Positions 35,107 to 48,400 of a stretch of DNA of 64,000 nucleotides are shown in pieces (within the stretch, counting starts at the first letter, position 1; each line of letters opens with the position of its first letter). Made by a program: the position numbers and the translations under genes. Under the pieces are notes generated by a model. It ran no database searches and was not told the origin of the DNA. It saw only the letters and a list, made by a program, of their open reading frames with translations. The DNA is from Klebsormidium nitens. Taxonomy: Eukaryota; Streptophyta; Klebsormidiophyceae; Klebsormidiales; Klebsormidiaceae. The stretch is taken from NCBI GenBank assembly GCA_000708835.1, contig DF237229.1, forward strand, positions 49,704 to 113,703. Reading direction: 5' to 3'.

Positions 35107-38100
35107 ATGTTCAAGTTTAGGGGTTACCTGCTCTGGCTGGCATGCTCCATTCTCGCCCTGTCGTTCATAATCAATGCCGGCCTGCCTTGGCTGCTCTCCT
35201 GCGAGGGGTCGCTCTGGTTGAATGGGGGTGTCACTCCTTCGGGAGGCCCATTAGGGGTTGTCCTCCCTTTCAATGCCAAGGAACTACCACGTGTCATTGA
35301 TGCGTTGAAAAGTTGGCCCTATCCCTGCACCACAGGAAAGCTCCAGAAAGACTCCGTTCTGATCCTTTATGGGGACGCTGACCTCAGTGTCAGCTCGGAG
35401 GCGGGAAGCCGCCTGCGCAGCGAGGTGGCGCGGGTGCAGGGGGTTGGTCAGTGCTTTGGAAATGTCGTCTACCTGACGCTGCCGCCTTATACGGATGGGG
35501 CCATGATCTATGATAAGCGGGAGGAGGACGGGGAGATCGGGCGGGGCCGCAACACTCTGTTTTACACCTTTATGCTTGAGCTGATGTCAGCAAATGGATC
35601 GGAGGTGCACGGATTGGGTCTGCGCCATGTCCTATGGATGGAGCCTGATGTGCAAGCAAGGGCCCCGGTGAGTACTGGCAGGGGTTTGTGTCCGCTTTTG
35701 TTCATTGACTGGTGGCGTTCCCTGATAAACCGTGGTCCACTCAACCGAGGTCTTGAGGTCGGCGCTGATCGGTTCAGGAAGCATTCATGAAGCTGCACAC
35801 TTACTGTTTTGCAAACTGATTAGGATAGAAGCACCTTCTGCACCTTCTGGTTGGAGCAGCAACAAACCAGGTCTTTCTTCGATCTGAAAAGGGACAATGA
35901 TAACTCTCCTTGTCACACAAAAGAAGAACTGCTTTGATGGTGGCAGCTGAGCAAGTATTTTTTTCACACACTATCTGCTGCAGAAAGTGCTTGGTTTGAA
36001 GTGCTCTTATTCATGTCGAACCCCACTCGCAGAGATGCAAGCTCATATCAGCATGCCAATCCAAAATGTTCCGTTATGGGAAGGAACAAATCGCCTCACA
36101 TGAACAAAGATTGAGAACTCTGGAAGGCTAAGAAGAGAACAGAATGATTAGTAAGCCACTTGTCAATGTTGCCAATTGTCAGCTTCTCAGAATGCATCAG
36201 GAGCTTCTCATGCATGCACTGCTGGAATCAAGTATGTAAGTGAAAAGCAATAGACATAGTTGATCATGCCTCATTCCCTCCCTTCCCTCCCTTTCCCTCC
36301 CTAGCCGAAAGGAGGGACCAAGTGCATTTCAGCAACCATGAGATTCAGGATTTCTGACTTTTTGAGAGGATCATGTTATGGAAATTGTATGAAGTGCTCA
36401 GAGACCAATGAGTCCCTTCCCACAGGGCTGGCTGGAGCGCGTGCACCGCGAAGCCGCGCGCCCGTTGTACTGGATCCAAGGCAGCAGCTACCGCGGCAAG
36501 TGCCTCCCCAATGAGGCCGACGGCACCTGCAGCTGGGTCGGGCGCGACGCGCTCGGCTACATTGGTGCGAACGCCCTCTACCACACAGCAGACCCGGACC
36601 TGCTGACCCTTCTGCACGACACCAGCCGGGGCCCATTCGCACTTCGCCCGTTCGACCGCGCGATCTACCAGCACCTAAGCATGGCCTACCCGGAATACCG
36701 GCACAGGGATGCGATGCACTTGTACGAGAGGGTGGATTGGGTGCGGGACTACGGGCGGTACCCTGCGCCCGAGCGAGTTCCGGAGCACGTGATTTTGCTG
36801 CATCAGGAGCACCCGGTGTTGGAGGAGGTGGGGGATAACTATGTCGCCGAGGCGGAAAACGATATCGACAAGGGGTTGAAGGCGGAGGACTTTCAGGAAA
36901 CGGCGTTGAACTTGCAGCAGGAGCTGCTGCAACTGCAGAGCGGAACGGCCCAGGAAGGTGAGCTGACTCGTCAGAACGTGATGGAAGATGCCGTCGAGCT
37001 TTGTTGGCTGATGAGTTCTGCACGTGATTGGGACAATCTCACAAGAATTCGATAAAAGCTACGTCTTAAGCTCGCTCGAACCGCTCCTCTTGTAAAAGTT
37101 CGTACAGACATTGCATTCGTCCTCAGCTCCCCATCATCTGTTCACTTCCTTTATCCAACCTCGGTGCAGCCTCTCTTTGGGTCTTGTTGAAAGTCCGCTG
37201 AGCTTCGAAGGTTTGCGGAGACATGCAGTACCCACCCGAGACTTCCTCCTTTTGAATTTTTTTCGAAGCTGTGCAGCACGGCAGACATCCTGCTAGTTTA
37301 AATTTGTTTGTCCACCAATCTGCTGTCCTGAGCAGATGCAGGTTCTCGTCAGGTTCCTATCTACAAGGTTTTCGTTATTCAATCAGCGTCTTCAAACCAG
37401 GAGCAATTGATTGTGTCAACAATCTCAAAGTAACCCGCTCCTGTCTCCAGGTGACGACAGCCCCCTGAAGAACCCGCCCCGCGACCGAACCCTCACCGCC
37501 GCGCTCGCCAAGGTTGCCACGCCCCGCAAGCAGATTTTGCTCGTTCTAGTTAGTGACGGGTACCACGACCTCCTCGCTAACTTCCTGCACTTCGCCTCTA
37601 AGCACGACCTTTCTCGCCACACTCTTGTGGCTGCGCTCGATGTACCCTCGGTGGCGCTTCTAAAACGGCCGTCCGGGGTTACGGCCTGGGTTGACCTAAC
37701 CGACCACGAGTTCCGCGGCGAGGGCGTGCCGCCGTTCGATCCGGCGGACCCCGAGGGAAGCCTAAAGGTCCTCCGCCTGAGCCTGATGCGCAGGTGTCTG
37801 GTGCAAGGCTATAGGGTACTGAGCTCGGACCTCGACGTCGTGTGGCTCAGAAACCCGTTTCAGGCCGCATACTTCTCAGACGAGTTGGATTTTTGGATCC
37901 AAAGCGACTCGCACACTGGGTTCGTCGAAACCACCAAGGGGGGCCTCCGGGAAGTCTTTGTGTCTGCGGGACTTTCGTACGCTGTACCCTCCGTTCGGAC
38001 CATCCGATTCCTAGCCGCAGCACGGCACATGGCTCGCGAACATCCGGAGCTGAGCGAGCAGCAAATCCTGCGGTTATCGTTAACGGTCAACCGTTACCGG

Positions 38101-41100
38101 TTGCGCTGGCGCGCACTGGAGCCCGCACTGTTCCCAAACGGCTTCCTCTACTGGGAGCAAACCTTTCCGCAGTCGCTCGGGGTCCAGCCGATCGCAGTGC
38201 ACAACAACATGGCCGAAAGCAAGGCCGCGAAAGTGTACCGGTTCCGGGAGGCCGGTTTTTGGAGCGCGGACGAGGCGCTAAGCCCGGAGGCCATTCGCAC
38301 CGGCGAGAAGAAGTACCTGGCATACATGGGCATGGTGTTCGACAACGGGCTGGGGAATAGGCGCGTGGAGCTGAGGCAGGCGCTGGCCATCAGCGAGGTG
38401 AGGCTCAACTGGAGGTTATGGGGGCATGACATAGCCTATGGGAGGCGCTTACATGTCAGAACAAGAAGCTCCCGTGCTGGCGTGCTGTTGAAGTATGCGT
38501 CATATTCGCTATGTCAGTTGTCACGTGTCAATCCGCAGTGTTGGGCCCGGACATGAGTTGCATCCGCATTGTTCTTCTTTTTGGTACAGCAATATGTGAA
38601 GCGTTGCGCTTCAATACGAAAGCCGCCCGTGTTCGGAACGCACGGCCTGATACTTTGAGATTGCTGCAAGTCCGTTTCAAAACACAGAAGAACAGCGTAC
38701 TTACACACAGTGGGTCCCACGACTCTCTGAAGTCGCCTGGACAGCACGTCACGACAGCTCCCTCTCTTCATCGGCGAGCGCTCCTCTCAGAGCCATTTGA
38801 CAACTTCAATCCGAATCGTGTAGACTGTCCTCGTCTCACTACCACCTCGATTGAAGTCCTCAAAGAACCGTCCACAAAAGTCTTTCTTTCAATCCTTCAA
38901 ATCAAAAGGTTTGAGTCCGAGAACGAGGCGGAAACACATAAAATTGCACTCCCAGGCCTTACATTCTCGGACGTCCCTTTTGCAGCTGCTGGGCCGGACG
39001 CTCATTCTGCCGGTGCTGCACCGAGAGCACGAGGAGGACACCCCGGTCACTGTGGACTACTTCTTCGACTTCGACACGCTCACCGCCCACTTCCCGGACG
39101 TCGAGCCGCGCAGCCTGCTGGAGCGCGCGTTCCCCGACTGGCAGACGATGCCCGTGCACGACATCGACATCAAGCTGGCGCTGCCGGAGAATGTCACGGC
39201 GACGGGGCGGCCGCAGGTGAGGCCACGTGGCCTGGCGCCTACTTCCTTTCATAGCATGTTATTCTTCTGAATCTGGTGGCCAGAGAGCATAGCAGCCGCC
39301 GAGAATGTTTGTTCTGCCGAAACCTCGCTCCAGGGCTTCTTTCGTGGCGCTTTATCATAGTATTCGGAGTGCCAAGTTCTGAAGGGCAGCGGCAAGAGTA
39401 GGCTCCTTCTGAGGTGTGTCTTTCAAGAGATGGAACGCAGAGGTCCATTCAGCAGCGTGTTTGAACCACTGCGCACAAACAAGACCGTCACTTGGTCATC
39501 ATGCACTTTTACAAGCGTCAGTCAATCACCTGCTTTCTCCTGCCTCACCCTTTGACGCCTAAACGCAGCCGCCAGGGGGTGGTGACGTCAAACATTGTGG
39601 TACTGACGCCAGTTTGCTTGTGCAGGACGTGTCGTGGGAGGAGCGGTTGCAGCGAGTGGAGGGCGAGTGGCACCCCAACGGCGCCACCCCGGCGGAAATC
39701 CTGGGATGGTACGGCGACCGGCAGGAGCCGCTGCTGGTCTTCTACAGCACATTCAGGAGGTGAGAGATTTCTGGCTAGACGTCCAAATCCCCATGCCTGG
39801 TAGAACCATTGAGGGCTGAAAAACTCTCTGCGGGTACACGAGTGATTGTGAATCTTCCGGGTGTTTTTCTTCCCGTTGATAGCCGTGCGGGCTCATCAGA
39901 AAGGGCGATGCGAAGGATTGACGTGGAAGATTAGGAAGCACGACAACGTGCTCAGATCGAAAATTACTGCGAGGGCGGCTCGTCATGATTTCCTCTCCTT
40001 TGAAGTCTACGTTTTGTAGCCAAACTGCTTCTTCAAAAGTTGCTAATAAACAGAGAGCTCTATTACCAGAGCGCCGCGCCAACTGCAACCCCAATTGGGC
40101 TCGGCCAGGATAACCCTGCGTCGTCCGATCAGCTACGGCGTTGCCGTATTGCCGGACCCTGTCTCGAAGAGCTTCCATGGGAGATTCAGACCCGACTTCT
40201 TCGTGCACCAACCCTTTTCCCATGTTGGAGCGCTCTCTTTTGACTTTTGCTTGCTCGGGTGCCCAGGTTTGGCGGCTTCGAGGACAAGAAAAAGGATGCC
40301 GACTTTGAGGAACGAGTGTTCCAGGGCATTGTCCCAACCAGGAAGACGAGAGAAGTCGCAGACAGCATACACGTGGCAGTCAAAGCGGCTGCCAGGCAGG
40401 CGGCCGGGAAGGACGAGTTTAGCTGCTTGCATGTCAGGTACGTCACTTCCGTCGCGCTGCTGAGGTTGACATAGATCACTAGTCGGTTGAGTTGGTTGGA
40501 ACGCCGAGGTGACGTTTACCTTACCTCTGAAATCATCTGGCAAGTCGCGACTTGCATAATCCAAATGCTGCATACTGATCAAAATACGCTTGTGACGCTA
40601 CAACCGTTAATGAAACGGGCTTATGATATGCTGGAAGTTGAGCAGATTCGCTTCGTTGCTACACTGGTGTTGAAATGCCCTGCGTCCGGGTAAGTTGTCA
40701 GAATGTGAGCCCACAGCTTTCCTCCTCACCAATGTTGCTGTTCCGACTTGCAGGCGAAAGTCGTTCCTGGTCGTGCACTCCGGCACCGAGAAGCCCATGG
40801 CCGAGCTGGTCAAGCTGCTCCCGGATCACCTCCCCCTCGACCGGGCCCTCTATGTAACGACGGACGATCCGTCGGAGGACATGCGGTCGACGCTGGAAGC
40901 AGCCGGCTTCCCAAAAGTGATGTTTATGGGCGATTTCTATCCGCCGTGGCACCGTAGTTTAGTGGAAGGAACCACGGGCGCAAAAACCATGCGGCATGGG
41001 CAGATAGATCAGTTGGTGTGCGCGCAGGCGGAGACGTTTGTCGGGAACGAGTACTCGACGTTCACGTTCCACATCGCGTGGCTGCGGGAGCGGTATGGGA

Positions 41101-41162
41101 AGAAGCAGGTGTGTCGGGATATCTATGGGCGCGAGAAAACGCCGGGCATGGTTTACCAGTAG
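35107..41162 (+). CDS. Type II membrane protein with three glycosyltransferase-like regions: N-terminal GT-like, GT77-like, O-fucosyltransferase-like (7 exons, 994 aa)
   Basis: Exons 35107-35667, 36426-36957, 37451-38397, 38986-39216, 39626-39759, 40267-40437 and 40754-41162; phases agree. A short basic N-terminus and one membrane helix (about residues 8-30) predict a Golgi type II protein. Region 1 (about 45-330) resembles a GT-A fold, with VLWMEPDV in place of a DxD motif and YWIQGSSYRG; I cannot name its family. Region 2 (about 380-660) is a nucleotide-sugar transferase of the GT77 type, with SDLDVVWLRNP giving the DxD at 491-493. In plants this family includes extensin arabinosyltransferases and RG-II xylosyltransferases. 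Region 3 (about 660-994) looks like an O-fucosyltransferase: NGLGNRRVELRQAL plus LLGRTLILP at its start, then CLHVR, ALYVTTDDP, and QLVCAQAETFVG with STFTFHIAWLR. The start of region 3 lies in the same exon as region 2, so the fusion does not depend on splicing. An optional extra exon is listed separately. Confidence 0.85.
40492..40689 (+). other. Possible cassette exon in intron 6 of the triple glycosyltransferase gene
   Basis: The 198-nt stretch between a weak acceptor (GTTGAG) and a consensus donor (GTAAGT at 40690) is open in the phase set by exons 6 and 7. Its inclusion would add 66 residues without shifting the frame. It encodes ERRGD a few residues after the CLHVR of exon 6, and O-fucosyltransferases often have H-x-R-R-x-D there. 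Against it: no pyrimidine tract, and base use is AT-rich, unlike neighbouring exons. Confidence 0.3.
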
Positions 41163-42433
41163 GAGCTCAGGAGATGCAGGTATGTGCGTTGTCTGCATAC
41201 GTGTACGATACCTCAGTCGCAAGCCGCCAACGAGGCCCCCTCCGAGTCACAAATTGCACCGCTAAAGTGCAATCCAACTAGGCTGTCAGTCGCAGGGTCT
41301 AGATCTCGCCCAGGACGGACTTGAACACCGATCAAGAGCAGAGCGCGAACCCGGATCAACGAAGTGATGGCAGCCATTAGGAGCTCTGAAGTTTAGGAGC
41401 GTAGCTAGCTAGCTAGCAAAGCCTGTCGTTGCACGTGTTTGAGGCACCAGGTCACGAGCAGCCAAGTTAAAGTGTCCGGTCGCGCTGAAATGTATTCATC
41501 CAACTAATCATTAACTATAGGTATATCACCTTTTGAAGTCCAACAGCTTTATCCATCAAAATTATACTCTTTCAAGTAAAGGCATGTCAGAGAGCTGATG
41601 GAGCTACGGTCACATCATCAATCGATAATGCGCTGCTAGTCATGATTGCTCATATGAAAAGGATAGCCCTGAGTGATCATTTTGAAACCCCCATACAAGT
41701 CGTTGCACGTTTCAAATAAGCTAGTTGTGTAACTTGAACGATCTGCATGCACTGATGACTCGGACTTTTGGGAATCGTGATCGTGAAATTGCAATTCTAC
41801 GCGTACATATGTGGCACGGCATATATGGATCAACGATCAATCGGTCAAGTCAATTGCACGTCTTGGCGCGCGCAGTCGATGCAAGACCCACGTTCTGAGA
41901 TCGATCAAGCTAGAATTCGATCGGCTTGCATATATATATAATTGCTGATATCGATCGGTGCGTGCCAATGCACGTATGGGCTGCCGGGTCCGTTCAATCA
42001 GTCCAACTAAGTCGTACGTCGCATGCATGACATCAAGACTCAGCTTTATCAAACGTGAGTATCCGATCATTTCCACTCATGCAGAGCCTTGCGTGATAGC
42101 TTTCATCTTCAGGCTAATTGGCGGTTCATTGGATTTGGATTTGTTTCCTCTACTGTCTTCATGCACGATGATCGATTCATTAGTTGCCGCAGTGCATGAG
42201 TCTCTATTTTCCGGTCGACGCTTAGTAGGCTTCTCTAGCTATGTTCTACCATAGAGACAATTCTAGTGGCCACACCTGCCGCACACATGCGCGGCATGTA
42301 TGACAATTCACCGCCGATACAAAACTCTAGCTGGCAATTAGCTTGTCTACATTCTAACGTCTCCATGCACAACGGAGCTGTTTTTCACTAGCATTAAGTT
42401 AGCAGTCACTATGTATGGTCGAGAGGCGGCTCG
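41163..42433. other. Intergenic region between convergent genes
   Basis: About 1.3 kb, AT-rich, with a short (TAGC) run near 41404-41417 and a TATATA tract near 41932. No open frame with protein-like text and no RNA gene seen. Confidence 0.4.
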
Positions 42434-45400
42434 TCACCTTCCTTCTAACTCAGTTATCTGTCCTGACCAAGCAGACCGGTTGAACTCAATATCTTGAGTC
42501 GTTGAGACACCAGACGAGTTTGACTCGGTGTAATCTAGACCTCGCCGGTAAAAGTCGCTTTGCGAGAATGGGTTAAGCATAACCCTTTTTGACAAGCACC
42601 CATCGCCGCTCAGCGGGCGAATGACAACTTCCCTCCCTTCCGAGCTGGAACTACTTGACGTTACCAGGACCCCTTCCTCGATCCGCTCTAGTTCGATGCG
42701 CACATCGCTTATGGTAGGTCGGCGCCTAGGGTCCTTTTTTATACACGCGAGCGCCAACTTGCAGAACGCGTCTAAGCTGAAGGCCGGGTATTGATTCACC
42801 ATACGAGGGTCGGCAACGGACGCGATGTCGCCCTCCAGAAACAGAGGGATCACCTGCGGAAACATAAGAGAAGGAATAGCAGAAACATATCATAGAAAAA
42901 GTATCAGGCTCTCAAGCAACATCAGACGCATATCTCAGCGGCTTAGTCTGATGGGCAGCGGAATATTACTACCACCTTGTGCTCAAGAATCGCCCATGGA
43001 AGGTCCTTATCTCTATGTTGAAGGTCAATGTTCGGATGAATTGCGCACAAATGCTGATGGCCACAGACTGCTGAGAATATTTACTGACCTGTAACCAGAA
43101 ATACATCCGCCCGCCTCTTCGCTTCTCCCGGACGTGCGTCAATCAGAATGGCCAGCCTTAACGCTGCAACTAAGTCTCCTCTTCCGCTGTCGTTTCTAGT
43201 TACCATTCATCCATCTTTCGGCGACAATCTTTGAAAACGAGTAACAAAAAGCGGTGTGCTGTCTCACCCACGCGAGCAGGTTCGTCCGCTGTCCTTCGCC
43301 GTTGATGCCAATGACTGGTTTCCCGGTGGCTAGCTCCAGCAGGCAGATCCCAAAACTGTAAACATCTGCAATCGAGGACTCGTCGTCAACGCCTTGTGAA
43401 AGCAGACCATGAGACTCGTCAAGAAAACTCTTCCAAGTGCAAATGTCTGGAAAGCGAGCGGAAGTAGAACGGTTGGACAGTTGAGCAACAGAGGCCGCGA
43501 GAACGAAACACGACCATGCGCCAGTCTGGATCGATTAGCTCGTGTTTAGGGACGAGCAAACCTTTGCTATTTGTCGAGACCGTGCTAAATCTTCATAAAT
43601 GCTTTGCAACGTAGACTAGTTTACTTAGCAGGCCAGCCTTTGGGCTCCTACAGATGTTGACACAGTGCTTTCATCGAGTTGATTGATGCCAGACTGAGGG
43701 GCCAAGCAGACTCACCGGATGCGGTCGTCAGCTCGTTGTACTCCACATAGTTCGGATCCAGATAGCCTGCGGCAGCAACGACGAAAACCTCAGTCCTCAA
43801 ACTAAGGAGATCCTGGCAATCGAACCTCTCAGTAGAGATCGCAAGCGAGAGCACAGCCGAGTAAACGGTCACTGTACATGTTCCATCAGCGGACGTCATG
43901 GTTTTGCGAAAATTGCTCATTTGCGGCCACATTCTCCATACACTAAACCTCCTATCGGCCGTTTGTATCGGCTCACTCTGGGGACTACGGTGGAGCTGTC
44001 GCGATCGGACGCAGATTGAGCGCATTGCCTTCCGGACATGAGACGACGCTCGTCGTCTCTCAAAGCTTTTTCATTTGCAATGCGTCAACGAGACAATCTG
44101 CTGGAAAGCCTCACCTATGGTCCCCTTGACTCCCGTGGCCCCCGCGTCGAAGTCCGCCTCCATTTTGCTGATCCCAAAGTCGCCCACCTTGGCGTTGAAT
44201 TGTGCGTCTAGCAGAATGTTGGTGCACTTGACGTCTGCACACGTAAACGATTGGAGGCGTTCCGGAAGAGCAAACTCGACGCGTCATGTCCTTCGACGGC
44301 CGATTTTGCATTGGAGCGTTAAAGAATAGCTCAAGGTTTGTACTGACGGATAAACGTGGGGCAAAGCAGCAAAGAACACGCGAAGGTGAAAGAGAGAATC
44401 GCAATGGAATCGCGCATGAGGTCCCAACACAAAACGTCGCTAAGGAGACGAAGTGCATAACGCAGATGTTTACGTACCTCGATGTATGCACGGAGGCTCC
44501 ACCGCCGTGTGCAGATACTCCAGACCTGCAAGGACGAGGCCAGCTGACGTCATGCTTCGCTTGTCGCGAGACCTGCGTGGTGCAGACATCAGGGTAGCAC
44601 GTTCCTTGTACGTTTGCAACCGTGGCGTAAAATCTTGGGCTCAACTGGCGCGGCATAGTAGGAAGGGGGAAAAGTCGAGGGCTATGAATCCTCGAATCAA
44701 GAAAGTCGAGGAAAAGACTGTGGTGCTCCCAATCACCAACGTCGGTCTATGTACAAACAAAGGTAGATCCGCGAACCCGCTCTGTTCCTGCGAGCACCGT
44801 AAGTGGCGGCTCCATCTACAAAGTCTGGATGCCTAAGAAGGCATCCCACAGTCAGGGTTGGGCAGATCATTGTTGAAATACAACACAAAGAACTAGAATT
44901 TCCGTGACTGCTCAATTTGGAACTGGGTTCCACAACCTCAGTTGACCACAGCACCTCGCTGACCTACCTTAAGAGCTGTCTCCGCAATTGTGCGTCGTGT
45001 TCGTACTTGGACGTATGAAAGGATGCGCTAAATGAAACTTACGGACAAAATCAACTTTTCGTTCCGAGACCCTTGAGACGCGCAGCCTTACCTCTCGCCG
45101 CTCCAATGGCCATTTTGAGCCGGGTCGCCCATGCGATGTAGCCCGCAGATGCAAGTGAGCCTGGCAACACAGCAACAATCGTCAATTCTTTCGTTGTAAC
45201 CCAGTATCATCCTGAGCACTTCCGCTTGACAAGCGTCCACTGGAAGGGATACGGGACTGCATCCGACGCGATCTGCCTGCGCTCAATAGTCTGAAAGCAG
45301 CCTGCGCATCATTGCGCGCCGCTTTCCCACGGTCATCATGAGCGGCGCCAAATCCGTTGACCACCCGCTCGAGCTGATGCATAATTAAAGGTGTCGGGCA

Positions 45401-48400
45401 GCTTGCTTGTAGGTAAACAGCTAACAGACACGAATGGGGCGAAGTCTTCCTGGTCATAGTCAGACTTCCGGGGCCAAGACTTCGATGAGGCAATGAACAG
45501 CGCGGGTTGGGAACCCGTACGGTTAGCCGGTGGCTAAAGCAAAGTGAATACGTCCTTGCAGCAGGGAGTCGAAAAGGGTTATGAAGAAATGTTTCCTCAC
45601 CCCACAAATGATCTCGGATGGTTCCGTTGTCCATGTACTCGTAGACCAAGCATCGTTCGCCCCCGGAGTCGCAAAACCCAATCAGCTGTACCTGGATGAG
45701 CCAGAAACGCGGGAAGTGAAAACTTGACTCGCTCTCGTAGTTTACCGATGCCTCGATTACGATGGCCCCCTTTCTTATGGGCGACAGAAGCTCGCCCCAT
45801 ATGTTAGCTTAACAAGTAGACCGTTGCAAAAGTCAGTAGCACGGCTGACGGCAGATAGACGGAAGCGAACGGCTAATCAAAGCACATGTTGGAGTGAGCA
45901 ACCATGGTTTGAATAGCAGGCTTCGTTGCTCTGGAGCGGATATATGCGGCTACAGGAGCCAGATGCATTTGGAGCAGAGTCTACGAAATGAGCTGAACGA
46001 TTGAGAATCATAACCACAGGCAGAGATGCATTTACCAGAGGACCCAACCTCAACATTCGAATGGAGACAAGCTCACGGAGAAAGGGCGGATGTGGGGTTG
46101 TTTCTCGAGTGAATCATGAGCTGACTTTCAGCCATTAGCAAGGGGTTGGGTTCTTCATCTTGAACCCTGACTTTGCAAGGACACGAGACGGGAGAGAGGC
46201 CGCGCGAAAATTCAAACGAGCCGCTTTTCAGGGAAAGGAAAGAGATGAATGGTTCGAAAAATGACGCACCAAGTTCTGCCAGTCTTAAGAATCTTGGCGG
46301 CCATTCCTAATACTGTAAAGAAAGGCGATCCAAGGGCGTGCAACGCTTTCGTCGTGCTTACCAGGTGCTTATGCCGTAGCCGCGACATGGCCGCAATCTC
46401 TTGCAAGAACTCCCGCTCTCCCCGGCTCGTATTCGGATGCCCCCGTTTGATTGCGACCAGCTGCGGGAGAGAAAAGGGGTGACCTTATCTTTGATAGGGT
46501 GCCCATAGCTTTGTGCAAACCTGTGAATGCCGGGAATCTATTTTCACTTGACTCAAAGTAGGTAGTATGATTGTATGGATCAATGCAGAATACTAAAAGG
46601 TAGAGGATATCAGAATAATTCAATTCCCCAACTTTGATTTGGTACTCCTCCTATCTCCGATTTGGAAAGTCCGGAGTAGCTCAACATGTATGGCTTTCGA
46701 ACAGCAGATTCTTTGACTGCAGAAGCTTGCAAAAGCTCTCAGGAAGGAACAAGGCGACGGGAATCAGGCGAACCGGTTTGGGAGTCCAAACCTCGCGTTT
46801 CACACTTGTGCGACAGCGTCCCATGTTGTTGAGCTCTCTTGGACGTTTAGAGCTCTCTTGAAGCTTTAGCGACGCTTCAAGGAGGCCAACGTCAGAATGG
46901 GGGACAGTCTCGGACTCAATCCGAACCTGAAAGTCCGATGCTTCGTCTGCAGACCCGCCGTAAAGGCACGGAACGAAATAACACGACAAATCGCTAGCGT
47001 TCCTCAATTCAAACCAAGAGGATGATTCTCTACTCAACGGCAAAGTCTCTCGACGCGGTTGAAAATACTGTGCCTTTCCAATATGTTGTCTTTCTGCGAA
47101 GTAGATGCAAGCAAGTGATTGGTTCACCCACCTGCCGTCCATTCTTCGTATGCAGGTAGCCCTTGTACACGTGGCCGAATCCTCCTTCTCCGATGCAGTG
47201 GCTCCTACTCCAGTTGTGGGTTGCTTGCTCAAGCTCCGCCAGACTGCGATAAAAACACATAGGCTCAAAAACAGAAGCCTATTTCGCCTTCGCAACAAAA
47301 GCTAGATAAGCGCTCGCGAGAGCCTCAGGATGTTCTGACTCAGAGCACAGCTGTGTTTATTGAAGGACGCCGACTTCGGCCTGCCAAACGTCGCACTGAT
47401 CGAGTTTCGCAACGGGCTCTACACCTAGCCTGTGTAAGGCCTCCTTCCGCACGCCATATACAGCTCAAAACATACCACCATAGTAACTTTTCCTTGAATG
47501 TGACCATAGTGTTACTTGTTCATTCGTTTGAGACTGGAACGTTTCTTACTGGCCCCTTGTACCAGCCCCCCTGCATTGTTATCTCGAGACCCGCTGGTTG
47601 ATTTGTCGACTATTCACGGGCCAAGCCAATTGCGACGCTTCGATTCGGGTAAGACAAGTCTTTTCCAGCGGGGCGGCATTCCTTTATTTTCTGAACTCTG
47701 ACAGCTTTGGACCGAGATGGAAAGGAAGAAACGGCTCCCCACTTGCCTGTACTCATCTGCCCCGCTGACGAGACCCCCCGCGCTTGACCGAGACAGGACA
47801 ATCTCCTTCGTTTCCACCGGCAGCTTCTGCTGCTCGTAATCTGGGAGGAGGTCAGTAAATCAGCGAACGCAGAGAAGAACAGCATTTGAAGGGCACGTCA
47901 GTACCACCATTGGTTTACTCCACTTCGCTTCCGAGAAACACCCTCTCCGTTTTGTTGTTCGAAAGGTGTGTCCTTTCATCACTACTACTTATGTAAGAAG
48001 CTCAAAGATATGGCGCGCGAGCAGATTTTATGCGGGCCCGTTCCATCCTCTTGGATGGCCACCGATAGGCATTCCGTTATGAGGACAGAGGATTGAAGAA
48101 AGAAACGCATCTTATTGCACGTTTCGTTCCAAAGCGCCGATGCTTGTGACTCACCCGGACCAGAGAGGAACAACCGTGCCAAACCCGGTCTGAAATTCAT
48201 GCATTCATCGGCATTTTGGTCACCTTTTCAGAATAACAAAGAGAACCTCAGTTGACAAAAGAAGAAGAACGAAGCCCACACTTGAAGGGGCTTTTTCCTC
48301 ACCTGAGAGCTGCCGCTGTCTCTTCCAGCAACAGAACAGAACGCCGCACACCAGAGCCAGAAAGAAGGCGACCCCGCCAGCTGATGCCGCAGCGACCAGT

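Noticed and set aside
36266-36303. CCCTC-type pyrimidine tract ending in CTAG in intron 1 of the glycosyltransferase gene
   Set aside because: It resembles an acceptor, but the following frame does not lead in phase into the protein. The acceptor at 36425/36426 does.
36376-37023. 215-codon open frame antisense to exon 2 of the glycosyltransferase gene
   Set aside because: It is the mirror of a GC-rich coding exon, very Pro/Ser/Arg-rich, with no splice context of its own.
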